This document shows, piece by piece, positions 25,778 through 37,741 of a stretch of 64,000 nt of DNA (positions are counted from its first letter, which is position 1; every line of letters begins with the position of its first letter). Made by a program: the position numbers and the translations under genes. The notes below the pieces were generated by a model. That model was not told the DNA's origin. It saw only the letters and a program-made list of their open reading frames with translations, and did not search any database. This DNA is from Mytilinidion resinicola. Taxonomy: Eukaryota > Ascomycota > Dothideomycetes > Mytilinidiales > Mytilinidiaceae. The stretch spans positions 225,218-289,217 of the forward strand of contig NW_022985447.1 in NCBI RefSeq assembly GCF_010093595.1, in the 5' to 3' direction.

Positions 25778-26932
25778 CTAATCCAATGGCGCATGCTTAA
25801 ACAAAAACGACACACTCTCCCCATTATGTGTCCGCCGACACGCCTCTGCCAGCGTCGGACTTATATCAATCGTCTCGAGCCGCGAGCACCGCTCCTTCTT
25901 CTCCTCATGCGGCACCGTGTTCGTCACCACAACCTTCTTCAGCATGCTGCCGTTCAGCTGCTCGATGGCGTTGCCGCTCAGAATCCCGTGGGTGACGATC
26001 GCAATGGCTTCCTTAGCGCCGTGCTGGATGACGACGCTGGCGGCTTTGACCAGCGTGCCACACGTGTCGGCCATATCGTCGACGATGATGGCGGTGCGGT
26101 CTTTGACGTCGCCGACGAGCACCATTTTCGAGACTTCGTTGGGGCGTGCGCGCTCTTTGTGGATCAGGGCGAAGCCAAGGTCGAGGCCGTCGGCGATGGA
26201 GGTAGCTCTACCCATCGTTAGAACCCGTAGCGTAGAATCCGCAATCTCCAGGGTGATATTTACCTCTTCGCACCTCCAGCATCCGGGCTAACGATAACGC
26301 AGTCCTTGACATTCAAATTCTCCCGTATCCAGCGCAGCGTGCTGGGTTCGGCGTATAGGTTATCCACTGGAACGTTGAAGAAGCCCTGGATCTGGCTGGC
26401 GTGGAGGTCCATTGTTATGACGTGGTTGCAGCCGGCCGTCTGCAGCATGTTGGCCATGAGCTTCGCGGTGATTGGCGCCCGAGATTTGTCCTTTTTGTCC
26501 TGCCGCGCGTAGGGGAAGTTTGGTATGACGGCGGTGATGCGGCGCGCGGAGGCGGTTTTGCAGGCGTTGATCATGATGAGGAGTTCCATGAGGCCGTCGT
26601 TGATGTCGCCGGGGGCGGTGGATTGCAGGATGAAGACTGAAAGAGTCAGAGAGGTTCGGGTGCTTCGAGGAATGCCAGATTGAGTATGTGTATTGAAGTG
26701 GGGCGAGCATACCATCTTCATCGCGAACAGACTCGCCAATGGTCACAGAGGTTTCTTGGTTCGAGTACTGCAGGACGAGGATCTTGGTTAACTCGATTCC
26801 AAGCCTGGCAAACGTTAGCAAGAGCATTGATAGCAATTGTTGCTAGAGGAACTATACATACCTCTCAGCTACCAGCCTTGCAAGAACGGGGTGGCTGTTG
26901 CCCGTGAGCAGCTTGATGGAGTTTGTGGACAT
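25778..26932 (-). CDS. PRS: Ribose-phosphate pyrophosphokinase (321 aa, 4 exons)
   Basis: Makes PRPP from ribose-5-phosphate and ATP, feeding purine, pyrimidine, His and Trp synthesis in the cytosol. Exons: 26862-26932, 26713-26804, 26264-26636, 25778-26207; 322 codons. Start [18 protein letters not shown] is the usual N-terminus; a frame extending 45 residues upstream is not family-like. Conserved sequence includes [57 protein letters not shown] and the PRPP loop [12 protein letters not shown]. Length matches the ~320-residue catalytic paralogs (yeast PRS2/3/4) without the large insertions of PRS1/5. Which paralog it is cannot be decided here. Confidence 0.93.
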
Positions 26933-27839
26933 GGCGGACAGTGAGCCGGTGCGTTGAGCGTCGTCGTTGGGGGCGCATGATGAAGCACGAGCAGCGGCAA
27001 GCCGACCCATGCCGCTAGATTTTTCGCGTCGTCTTGCCTCGCGCCAAGCCGGCTGGAAGAACATCACTCCCGAGAATTTTCCCTTCGTCAGATCGTGCCG
27101 TGCACGTGGTCGGCACGCCTGGCTGTACTTAGCATGTTCGGGCTAGCGCTGGCGACACGCTAGCCCATCCACGTTTCGCCTAAGCGGCCACCTTGTTTCG
27201 ACCACTGCTGACTGCTGCACAGACGGAGCGGCGTTTGCAACCCGTCGTTTCCCCCACGGCTCTGCCCCTTGGACCTTCCCGTCTTCATTCGCTCTCCGAG
27301 ACTGCGACAGCTTTATTAGGCTCTGCCCCGAGCTTCACGTTTTTAGTTGAGATGCGCAATCGGTCACGGTCACCATCGTGGCGCGTCCAATACGAAGTAT
27401 GCAATCGTCGTCTCATTTTCTCCAGCAACACCCTGAAACCGTGCGCACACTAGAGACACCACCACCTGCAGGAACGCCGTGCAACTCCCCAAGCTCGCCC
27501 CGAGAAACATGCTGAACGGGCTTCAAATGCAGAAGGCTGGCTGGAGGCGGCCCGGGTATCGTCAGAAGAAGAAGTGAAAAACATCCAATGGAGCGCGTAC
27601 ACACTCGTCGCTTCGTTTTGTACGCAAGCCGTTGAACAATGAAGACCGTAGAAAAGACATAGCAGAATGGCGCCGTTGGGGCACAAAAGCAGACCGAGGT
27701 TGCACATGAAAAAGAACAATTAATATAAGCCACCTCTCTCCAATGCCGTTCGGAAACACGCGGCGCAACCACCATTGGCTGTCCGTGACGAGTAAGGAAG
27801 GTACTTTTTGGCACTTGTCTCATAATCCTGTGCAGGACG
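26933..27839. other. Intergenic: PRS promoter and Uds1 3' flank
   Basis: A 907-bp gap. CGTGCACGTGGTCGG near 27100 contains an E-box-like CACGTG. The frames at 27413-27907 lack recognisable features. Confidence 0.5.
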
Positions 27840-29743
27840 CTAGCATGCTTCGCACATCTTTCCGATCGCCGTTTCAATGTCGGAAAACAGATTGAGTACA
27901 TGACCATCGGCGTAAATCTTGATCGACTCCACGTCTTTCCTGTCGATCCGGGTAGGGCTCTCAGTCTTGTCCGGGCTTCGTGGTGGTGTTGATTCTGCTA
28001 TTTCTGCGGCGATATTCGAGGGGGGCGGGTTGAGAACCAGGGCGGCGGCAACGTGCTCCAGTAATTTCTGGCGAAGGCGCAAACGTCGATTCTCTGCCTG
28101 TTCGAGCTTGAGGATGAACTCGTCAATGGAGACGTCGAGCTCTGCTAGCGCCTCCTCTTGTTTGAGCAGATTCTCCCTGGAGAAGATGACAGTCTCCCCT
28201 CGCTTGAGGTAAGAAATCATCCTGCCGTGTAGCTTCTGGCGGCCTGCGCGAAGAGACTTGTAGGTTTTACGGAGGTATTCGCACCTTTCGTCCAGTGCGC
28301 GTAGCTCCTATGGGACGATTAGTACTGCCGTCGAATTTGGCGACACGAGAGGAACATACTCTTGACAGCGAAGCCACGTCTTTCTTGTTCAAGACCTCGA
28401 ATTGCCCAGCCTGGTCAATTGCTTGCAAGCGTAATCCTTCCTTTTCAGCTTCATTCATCTGCGAAGAAGCATCGATGGCACGCATGCCCTTGGGTAGCTT
28501 CCATGTATCTGGTGCTATGGTGTCGGAGGCATTTATTTCAGAACAGGTCCGGCTGCGTTGTCTTTTGATGGACCTCTTGACTGGTCGTCCCCGATCAAGT
28601 ATTGATGTGTCAGAATTATTCCTAGCGTGAATGTTAGGCCTCTCCGGCCTAGCCTCCGCCTTTGGAGAAACTCTGCGTTCAACAGCGTTCAATGGTGTTA
28701 TAGCGCTTGTTGGTGCTGAGATCGCAGTAGCATGCAGGGCATTTGGCGAGCGGCGACCTCCAAGTGCACTACTCGGTGAGACTGCAATAGGCGTGACTGT
28801 GACTGGGGTGGTTAATTGTGCTTTGCTGGACTTTGATGGAAGCTTCGGCGCTGGGGATCCTCTTCTCTCGACGAAGGGCGATTTTGGGGGAACCTCAGGG
28901 GGGATATCTATGGCTTCTAGCAATGTTGGTTGGGTTTCAACTTTCAAGACTGGTCGGGGTAATACGCTAGGACTGAGTATAGGGGACAGAGGCTTCCCAC
29001 CCGACGATGGGAGAAGGAGTTCCGATTTCGAAGGTTCCGAGGGCACCATAGGGAAGGACTTTTCGAGCTGCATATATGAGGGGCCAGTAACGCAGGAGAC
29101 AAGAGCATCGCCAAACGGACCAGTTCGCCAGTTGGTTCCAGGAGCACTACTAGATCGTTCATGGCCGAATCCCTCAGATGGTGATTTGCGGAGAGGGGGT
29201 CTTCCAGGAATGGTTGCTAACATTTGTTAGCAGAGCATATAATCCCGAGGTAGTAGACTTACGAGAGTCTATAGCTGACTCCTGAACGGTAGTCATTGTG
29301 CCGCCAAGCTCTGGAACGCTGACTTTTCGCCGCCTGGAAAGGGAACCTCCTCTGTGCCAGAATGGAGTTGAATCGGGACTGACGGCAGTATCACTCAGAG
29401 ACGTGACAGAGCGGCCCATGGACAATGCTATCGACCTGTCTGAAAGCAGTACCGGCTTGTTGGATCCTACGGGACTTCTATTGGACGTCGTGGGCCAGAG
29501 CTGATACTTTGAAGTCGGCTGCTGCTGCAAACCTAGCTTGGAGGGGCGGGTTCCAAATACTTTTGCCGTCTCTCTAGAAGCCTGGATTTCCTTTAGAGAA
29601 CGACTCCTATGAAGTGGAGGGTGCGGCATTAATGCAGCGGGTGGCGGACAACTTACTGGGCTGCGAGCGGACGGCGTTTCCTGCGTTATATAAACGTTTG
29701 TCTTGTCGACGTCGGGCCGCATGCAATTGGCGATGTGTGTCAT
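27840..29743 (-). CDS. Uds1 (up-regulated during septation) coiled-coil protein (about 601 aa)
   Basis: Exons: 29263-29743, 28360-29216, 27840-28307; 602 codons. The conserved C-terminal domain spans the last intron: KKDVASLSR joined to ELRALDERCEYLRKTYKSL, then RQKLHGRMISYLKRGETV and a coiled coil KQEEALAELDVSIDEFILKL. This is the Uds1 domain found in filamentous fungi and linked to septation; the molecular function is not established to my knowledge. The N-terminal ~430 residues are Ser/Pro-rich. The first Met in frame is used (MTHIANCMRPDV); the frame stays open upstream, so an earlier exon could exist. Confidence 0.8.
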
Positions 29744-32700
29744 GGCGGAGGGCCAGCAAGCACGAGGGCTTATTATCGTCGTGCTAGGACCTGGATCTTT
29801 GTGAGACTCGGATGGCTGGCATGTCAAACATGAGGCCCGCGATCCCTTGCAGCGGCGTCGAGAAGGCAGCTTCGTGCTTTAAGTGTGGCTCCTTCAAACT
29901 GCTATTGCTACAAGGGAAAGGAGCAGACCCCAGGCCAATGCGAAGTACCAATAGTAGCGACATGCGTCTAGGCTCTCGGGGGGCTGGCAAGGGGATTGAC
30001 AGACCGCATGTTGGTGAAACGCAGGCCTGACAAGGCCTGCGGACGATTCGTGGGGAACCTGCAGGGCGGACGTGCCAGAGCGCGCGCCTGGTGCAGCGAG
30101 GCCCGGGTCATAATGCAGACTATTATAGATATGCTTATACCTGTGACGGCCGCGCGCGATTCATGTCGAGGAAGGCAGGTGAGTGCCCGCCACCTTTACT
30201 GGAGGTCCCAAGCAGGGACAGGATCGGAGACTGCTTCGAGAGCAGTCACACCAGCGTCGTGTTGCCAGATTGTACTGCGACCATCATGCCTCCGGCGCAT
30301 CCCACGGCGACGAAGATGGACCGTCTGTTGCTGCATCGAGAGAGCACACGATTGAAGCAGCCAGGAGGGTGTCCGGGAGTGCTGTATGCCAGTACAGAAG
30401 AGGCACGCGGCGTCGGCGGGAGCCTGTATGGAGGCCGAGTCTCCGCATCGAGCCCCGGCCCGTGCCCGCCATGGGCTTCATACAGAACTCTGCACCGCGT
30501 GCATCACGCACCAAAGTAAGAACCTTCGAGTACCGGGACGTTCCGGCGCGCTCGCTGTCGGGGAACGACGTGAAGACTCGACGAAGCAAGGTCGTTGGAG
30601 CAGGCCATGACGGCTCTCCTCTCCTCCACCAGGGCCCGGGGCGAGGCAGTAGTGCCCGGCGGCGCCTCGTGTTTTGAGGGCGGAGCGGCCGTCGCAGCGC
30701 GGAACGGCGTCGGCGGGCGTGTTTGAGGGCTGATGGCGGCCGCTGAGCACGAGAAACAGATGGAGCCCACCATGCACAGGGCGCAAAGGCGCTCCGTGCA
30801 GCAAGGCCCGCTGGCCACGCGAGAGAGACAGGCGCCCAGCGCAGGACGAGCCGGGCGGGACTCGAGCTGCCCCGCATCATGTCCGATTTGGCGTGGTGTT
30901 GAGGAGCTGGCGTGCTGGTGAAGGTTGCTGGGGCCGCCCTGCGAACGGGATGGCGCCCCTTGGCGTGAAGCTCGCGTGCGTTTGACAGCTGCATGGCAGG
31001 GTGGCCTCCCTCCCCAGCAAAAAGAAGCCATATGTACATACATAGAAGCATGTGTTAAGGCCGGGATGATCTCGCAACTCTCCCTTGGCACTCGCTCCTC
31101 GGAACGGCCTAGGGCGGCATGCTCTCCAGGGCTTCTTTCAGCAGACAAGCTCCCAAGCTCCCCAGCCCCGCTTCAACCTGCAATTCAAGAGAGCCAAGCT
31201 TCGTGCCGTCACCATTCAGGGCACATCCAGCAGCATCGAGCCTCTCCGCGTCTCTCCGGCCTGCACCATCACCCTGAGGTCATCACTCCTAAAGCTCAAG
31301 AACGCTCATGCGCTTCCCCGCTCTTCACAGGCACAATCATGATCTGCCCATTGCGAGCTCCGCCACGCTTACCGCCCCTGAACTCGCTCTACAAAGGGAG
31401 TATCAAGGACGAACATCTTCTCCTCTCGACGATTCAGGTTGATCAGGCAGCGCTGTTCTAATGTCCGATATCATGGATCGGAGCATCCGTATCCCACGCC
31501 TGCTTTCTCCAACCTTGCAATTCCAGCACGAAATTCGAAGCTGTCCCGCTTGGTGCGCCATCGAAACGACCTGAGGCACCTCCGGCCTCGAGCCTGCGGG
31601 ACGCGGCCCGAAGCCTCTGCCATTCTGCAGCACCCACCGCCGCCATGTCCACCTCCCCTGCACCTGGCTCTCCGATGCACGTAATGTTCGTCAGGAAAGC
31701 CAATTGCCCCGGCGATGGATGCTGCATCTATCCCTACGGTCACGGGTGCCTTCACGAGCTTCACATTAACACGGCACTACCCGCTGAAAGATAGTCACAT
31801 CTTCACATGTGCCCCATCTTGCATATCGTCAGCAGCCCTCGCCGCTTCTGGTGCGTTGCGGCCGGAAAGAGTTCATCACAGGACCGTTGAGGATAGCCCT
31901 CTACTCGTTCCTGCAGCTGCAGAGTGCTAAACTAGTGCAGCCAATGCGGCATGGGCTCGAGTATCTCGGAGCCGAATTGCTGGGAGCAGCTGTGACGTCT
32001 GGGCATCAGTGCGTGAAACATCCAGTAGCCGAACCCGCCTCTCATTGGGGAGCCGTTGCGATAGCGAAGGCTTGTCTATCGTGCCGTTTCTATTCCCATT
32101 CATCGGTACCTAGAGCAAAAATTTTGACCCTCTAACCAACTCGAAACTATGAGTGTGACGTCTATAGAACGGTAGGCTGGGTTCAAGACAACGAAATTCC
32201 CTCTCTACAACTCTAAAGCCAACCTGAGATGGCTTCATTCCACTTGAGGCGCTTTTCCCGACTGAAAAATGTGGAGTCATCCGTGGGACACCTCCGAGCG
32301 TTGCAAAAGCAATATCGCGAGCCATATCCCCCTTCAAGCATCGCGTAATATAATCGGACAGTTTCGCTCCGTCATAATATATGTAGCTTGTCCGCCTATC
32401 GTGAACCCTCTCCATATCAAGCCTCATTATTATTGGGCCTCGCGCGCGGAGAAATTCAATACACTATACCAGCCACGGATCGATAAGATTTCCACATAGC
32501 AACACCACGCTCCCGGCGGAAGTAGCATGAAACTCTCCGAAAACTCATCACGATTCATGGGCCAACCAGCTGCCGTGGCACCCTTGCCATCACGAGGCAG
32601 ATCGGTTTGGGGCGAATTTCGCCTGGCGATCTTAAGCTGAGTGGACGCTTAATGGGAATCATCGTGAATCTGCTTGTTCCTCTGCCCTAGAAGATTCGGC

Positions 32701-33856
32701 TTCTCCATCTTCTACTTTTTCACGCCTACCCTAGAGCTCGCTAGGAAGCGGCAGAATTTGACACATTGGTGCTGTTGTGTAGGCCCCAAAATGTTCCAAG
32801 CATGGGAAACGCTGGAGTTGCAACACCATACGAGCTCTGGATCCAGCAAACCGAAACTAGGCTATCAAACGCGAGACCTAAGCCTTGGGCTGCGAGCCCT
32901 TTCTTTTCCAATGCCGACAGTCTCAACGGAGGTATTCACCTGTATCATTCATTCGAACTCCGATTACCAGCTTCCACGCACTTCTTGGATCCTACTCTCT
33001 GCCTCATTCGACATCTAATTGAACCTCATCACTCACACTCCCACCGGTGAACTACTCTTGTATCAACCCTCCAGCCCTCCGTTAAACGTTCGTTTCTGCT
33101 CTCATCAAAGTCGCTCGCACCATCTCATTAGTCTTTCATTCCACCCCACTGAGACACGGCTATTCTGACGAGACACCCATGCCTCACCTCACGGCCGCCC
33201 GAACTCAACCGCACAGGCTTCACCCAGCCGGCTACCGGTTTATCGATAATCGAGTCCTAAGCGACAGACTGAACTCCTCCGCTTCCGTCTGTACGACCGA
33301 AGGCGCTTCTTGTCAGAAAACGCCGCACGGCTAATTACACATATGACCCGGTGTCGGCTCTCGGCTTTTATTATCGTGCCACGAGGGCTCGTACAACGTT
33401 CTGCAACCGTCCTGCGACCCGCCTGTTTGCCGATATGCCATTCGGAGGATTGTCCGTGTGCAACGAGGGGTCGTAGCGCTCTGAGAAACGGGTTCAGGTG
33501 GAGGTAGGAGAATGGTTTGCTTCTTAAGAGCGCTTCGTTTTGCTCGAGACCCGTAGCCTTGCTGTGTAGCAAAAGGAAAAAAGCCTGCAGTTAGTCATGC
33601 TTGTATAGTTCTGAAGTTGAGCATAGTTGCCGTTTGGACTGGTGCTGGACCAAGGATAAGCTGGGGTGGACCTGGCGAGGGTGGTTCGTGAGGAAGTACG
33701 CAGCGAGAAGACGAACGCGCCAGATAATCTTACTAACCACATGCATCTCGCTGCACGATCAATACCATATCTCTATACTTTGCGTCGTGCTTGAGTGTTC
33801 AATGCTAGGCTAGAACGAAGAAAATGAACAGCAGTGTTGTTGATCGCATTTGTACA
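29744..33856. other. 4.1-kb stretch with no supportable gene
   Basis: From 29.99 to 31.2 kb the DNA is GC-rich, and long frames overlap on both strands (for example 30284-31051 -, 30925-31461 +). They are compositionally biased (Arg/Ala/Pro/Ser) and carry no motif I recognise, so I do not call them genes. From 31.4 to 33.8 kb only short frames appear. Upstream regulatory DNA of the Uds1 gene or a non-coding transcript are options. Confidence 0.45.
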
Positions 33857-34141
33857 ATCACGTGATCCCATAACTCTCCGAGAATCAACCTCGCAGCCAC
33901 GTGATGTCCTCCCCTACTTAGCTACCCCTCCTCCTGGCCCGTGCACCTGCCTTTTCCGGCAACCTCTGACACCAAAAAGTGTGGAGCACAGAGCGCCCTT
34001 CACCGCACTTCTAATTAATTCATATAAATTCAACAACAGGGCCTAAGCATCTATCCAGCAGTTGGTTTGAGCAACAGACCATAGCGAAACTTTCTACCGC
34101 GGCAGAATTCGAAAAGAGGCGCTGGTTGGCGAGATATAGCT
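33857..34141 (+). repeat. Dispersed repeat, copy A
   Basis: It matches the reverse complement of 40388-40755. Shared blocks include GGCCCGTGCACCT, CACCAAAAAG, ACTTCTAATTAATTC followed by TATAAATTCAACA, GCGAAACTTTCTACCG and TTGGCGAGATATAGCTG. Copy A lacks about 70-80 bp present in copy B after the AATCAACCTC block. Confidence 0.8.
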
Positions 34142-34395
34142 GATGGGGTGGATGGTGTGGTGATTGGAGGGCTTTGAGCATACCAAGATGCATCAATGAC
34201 AATGTCGCCGACGTGGAGGAAGCGATGATTGCAAAGCGTGGCACAAACGGCCCGGCCGTAGTACTCGCAGGAAAGGGCCATCGAGTCTGCAGAAATGGGG
34301 TGTTTACAACTATCGTACATATATACATACAAACCGATCCCCCCAACGCCCACATCCAGCAACAACACACACTCTCATCTGCTCCCCAAACCCCC

Positions 34396-36147
34396 CTACC
34401 GTAACTCCACCCCCAACCTCCCCACCAACGTCCGCCTCAGCCTCTCATGCAGCTCATTCGTCTCCTCATTCGTCAACGTGCGCTCCAAACTCCGATAATT
34501 GATCCTATAGCAACAACTCCGCCGCCCCGTCTTCGGATGCGTAAACTCATCCACCAACCTCACGTCCTCCGCCAAATCTCCCGCGACGTCCCGCACAAGC
34601 TCCATAACATCATTCTCATGAAACCCCGCCACCAGCCCCCCCGCACTATTCCCCCCCGCACCCACCGGCAACCAGAACGACACATCCTTAAAGCACGCGG
34701 GATACTTGCTGAACGGCGCGAACCGCGCGATGGGCTTGCTGGCGCTGAATTGCGACAGGAAGCGCTGGTCCTCCGACCAGAAGAGCCGGATGTCCGGGAT
34801 CGAGAAGAGCAGCATCGCGATGCGCTCCAGCCCGAGCCCGAACGCCCAGCCGATGCGGGTGGGCACGCCCGCGGCGGCCAGGATGCTGTGTCGCACGACG
34901 CCGGAGCCGAGCACCTCGAGCCACTCGCCCTGCCAGAAGACCTCGAGCTCCCATGAGGGCGACGTGAAGGGGAAGTAGGCCTCCACCCAGCGGATCTGGA
35001 GGGGCTCGTCGGGCGGGGCGTCGCCGCTAGGGGTGGTGGTGGCGGCGCGGGCGGCGGTGAAGATGGCGACGACGACGTCTTCGAGGGAACGCTTGAGATG
35101 CGCAGCGACGGCTTCGACTTCGTCGGCGGCGTGCTCGGGCTGCAGGGGGTTGCGGTCCGGGTGCATGGTCGGGTTGGGGTCTTGGGCGGCGAGGCCTGGG
35201 TGGGCGGGGATTTTGGCGACGTCGGCCCAGATCTGCTGCGCGAGCGTGGAGCCGGCGGGGACGGAGTCGCGGTCCCAGGTCATGGCGCCCTCCATCTGGT
35301 GGAAGACGGGGTAATGGCTGCGGTCGACGGCGTCGCGGCGGTAGACGTCGGCGCTGATGAGGTAGCCGGGAGTCTCGTTGGCGCGGAAGGTGTCGGCTTG
35401 GTGAGCGGAGGTGTGGGTTCGTAGGACGGTTTTGGAGTTGATGTAGTATGTGTCTGTCCGGCTGCGTCCTGGGTGGTCGGGTGGGAAGCCGAGGGAGTCG
35501 AAGTTTTGGTGGGTGGTTACGATGGGGAAGAGAGCATTGTGGTAGGCGTAGCCTGGGAAGCGGGACTCTATGAGCTGCCGGGTGATGGCGAGGGGGTGGT
35601 CGGGCTGTAAGTGTAGGCGTTTTGAGACGGCTGAGAGAATGGAAGGAGGTGTGTTCATCCATTCATCGGTTTTGTAGGTCTTTCCATCTGCACCTTCAAT
35701 CGCGATGCTTGAGGTTGGACCTAATACCCGCTTTAGCAAATTAATGTCTTCGCTTATCAGTCTCACAGAGTATGAGTTTCGGAGAGGCTCTAGCGAAATT
35801 GAATGAAATTCGAACTATGTTTTATGTCTACCACCTTAATGACTGAAACGCATAACAGGAGAGATGTTATTTTAAGAGACGGCTGATTAGGTTAAGAAAC
35901 GGCGGGTGAGGAAGCTCATTGAATAGGGATTGTATAGGCATAGCAGAGATGTCCAATGAGACGAGAAAATCCAAGATTACAAGAAGAGGACGTGGAGAGA
36001 GAGTGAGATCATGTGACGCGTACCTGAGGAGGAGTAGCACGACTGAACAGGAGAAGGGCTCCTCCATCTCGGCCGTCTAGCGAGCGAAAGCAGAGAAGGC
36101 GGCCCGCGAACAGCCGACGAGGCTCTAGCGGCTACACGAGTGGCCAT
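34396..36147 (-). CDS. MSF1: Mitochondrial phenylalanyl-tRNA synthetase (505 aa, 2 exons)
   Basis: Charges mitochondrial tRNA-Phe. Exons 36024-36147 and 34396-35789, intron 234 nt, 506 codons. The first exon encodes MATRVAARASSAVRG...LARRPRWR, an Arg/Ser-rich peptide without acidic residues, fitting a mitochondrial presequence. The catalytic core has THTSAHQADTF, motif 2 FHQMEGAMTWDRD, and motif 3 GWAFGLGLERIAMLLFSIPD. The C-terminal FDX-ACB anticodon-binding domain has KYPACFKDVSFWLP and ends RRTLVGRLGVELR. The monomeric single-chain layout is typical of the mitochondrial form. It is divergent from the DIC1 carrier gene, 264 bp between starts. Confidence 0.93.
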
Positions 36148-36411
36148 GCAGTTGTCTTCTTCCGCGTGCAGATGATAGACAGGAACCACAGCGATGCATG
36201 AAAATGTGGTGAGGGCAGGGTCGGCTACGGATGCCGCCCGCCGAAAAGTAACGTTGCCAAGCCGATCGTCCCTACGAAGCTCGGGCCGTCCTAAAAAATC
36301 GGTGATATTCGGCCTGGAGGCTGACGGCTAAGACCAACCTCACTCGATTTACTTATCACCACCGCCCGTGACGTCCTGCCTCCGCGCTCTCTCAAGGATG
36401 CCACGCGAGCC
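36148..36411. promoter_or_regulatory. Shared divergent promoter, MSF1 / DIC1
   Basis: 264 bp separate the two start codons; both encoded proteins go to mitochondria. No specific factor site is claimed. Confidence 0.5.
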
Positions 36412-37451
36412 ATGTCTGCTACCGCCAAACCTCTGTCTGCTCCCGCCGCGGCCGTGAAGAAGGACAAAAGCACCCAGAAAGGCGCCATTCACTATCCCTT
36501 TTGGTTTGGCGGCTCTGCGTCATGCTTCGCCGCGAGCATTACCCACCCGCTGGACTTAGGTGAGTTTGTGGAGCAATTGGCGCGTCGGGGTGTTGCTAAT
36601 TTTTTTATAGTCAAGGTGCGACTCCAGACACAGCCGCACCATGGCCACCGGCTCAATATGCTACAAATGTTTGCCCACGTCGCCAAGGATGATGGGATAA
36701 CGGGCCTATACCGTGGGGTAAGATAGCCAATTCCATGTTCTTATTATGCGCATTGCTAATCGCTCTTGCGCAGCTCTCTGCCTCCCTCCTCCGCCAGGCC
36801 ACATACAGCATGACGCGCTTCGGTGTGTACGAAGAGCTCAAGGACCACTTCACGACGCCCACGGCTCCCCCATCTTTCCTGGTCCTTGTTGGCATGGCCT
36901 CGGCGTCCGGTTTCATTGGCGGTGTAGTCGGCAACCCCGCCGATGTCCTCAATGTCCGCATGCAGCACGACGCCGCCCTTCCGCCAGAGAAACGCCGCAA
37001 TTACAAAAACGCAATTGACGGGCTGATACGAATGACACGCGAGGAAGGGCCCAAGTCTCTGACGCGCGGCGTCTGGCCGAACTCGATCCGGGCAATCCTC
37101 ATGACTGCGTCGCAGCTTGCGACCTACGACATTTTTAAACGATTGCTACTTGCACACACTTCGCTAAAAGATAACCTCACGACCCACTTCTCCGCCTCGT
37201 TCATGGCAGGGTTCGTCGCCACGACCGTGTGCTCCCCCGTGGATGTTATCAAGACCCGTGTCATGAGCTCCCACGAGCATAAAGGGCTCGTCAGGCTGGT
37301 GACGGATATATTCCGCGCCGAGGGCTTGGGGTGGATGTTCAAGGGCTGGGTGCCTAGTTTTATACGAATGGGACCGCATACGATCCTCACGTTCTTATTC
37401 TTGGAACAGCATAAGAAGATATACAGGAACTGGAAAGGGTTGGAGGTGTGA
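36412..37451 (+). CDS. DIC1: Mitochondrial dicarboxylate carrier (310 aa, 3 exons)
   Basis: Inner-membrane exchanger of malate/succinate for phosphate. Exons 36412-36559, 36611-36717, 36774-37451; 311 codons. Three carrier repeats with signatures HPLDLVKVRLQ, NPADVLNVRMQ and SPVDVIKTRVM, and six membrane segments. YSMTRFGVYEELKDH and HDAALPPEKRRNYKNAIDG are typical of the DIC branch. The N-terminal ~27 residues are Ala/Lys-rich. The substrate is inferred from similarity remembered for yeast DIC1 and its fungal orthologs. Confidence 0.88.
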
Positions 37452-37741
37452 GTACCTTTGCCGCTTTTCTGTCGGTGACTATCGGGGTATTTTGTTTCGA
37501 TATCTTAGCGTTGTGGCTTAGACGGTCCTGCGATTTAGCATTTCCCTGGCGTTTGCATGTGGTAGGCACTTCTCCAAGAATATCAATCGGTGCAAGCCAT
37601 TGGATGTTTTGCTTCATGTGTTTTTTTTATCTCAACCTTATGTCCTAGATGTACATAAAGTACCCTCTACCACGAATGGCATACAAGGGGTAAGTACATA
37701 TCATCAACTCCACCAACCTCCACCTCTTTAGCTCTCCCCAC
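37452..37741. other. Intergenic, convergent 3' ends
   Basis: 290 bp between the DIC1 stop and the stop of the RBR-like gene. Nothing else seen. Confidence 0.5.

Noticed and set aside
30284..31051. 255-codon open frame on the minus strand
   Set aside because: It overlaps other long frames on both strands in GC-rich DNA; composition is Arg/Ala/Pro-biased and nothing is recognisable.
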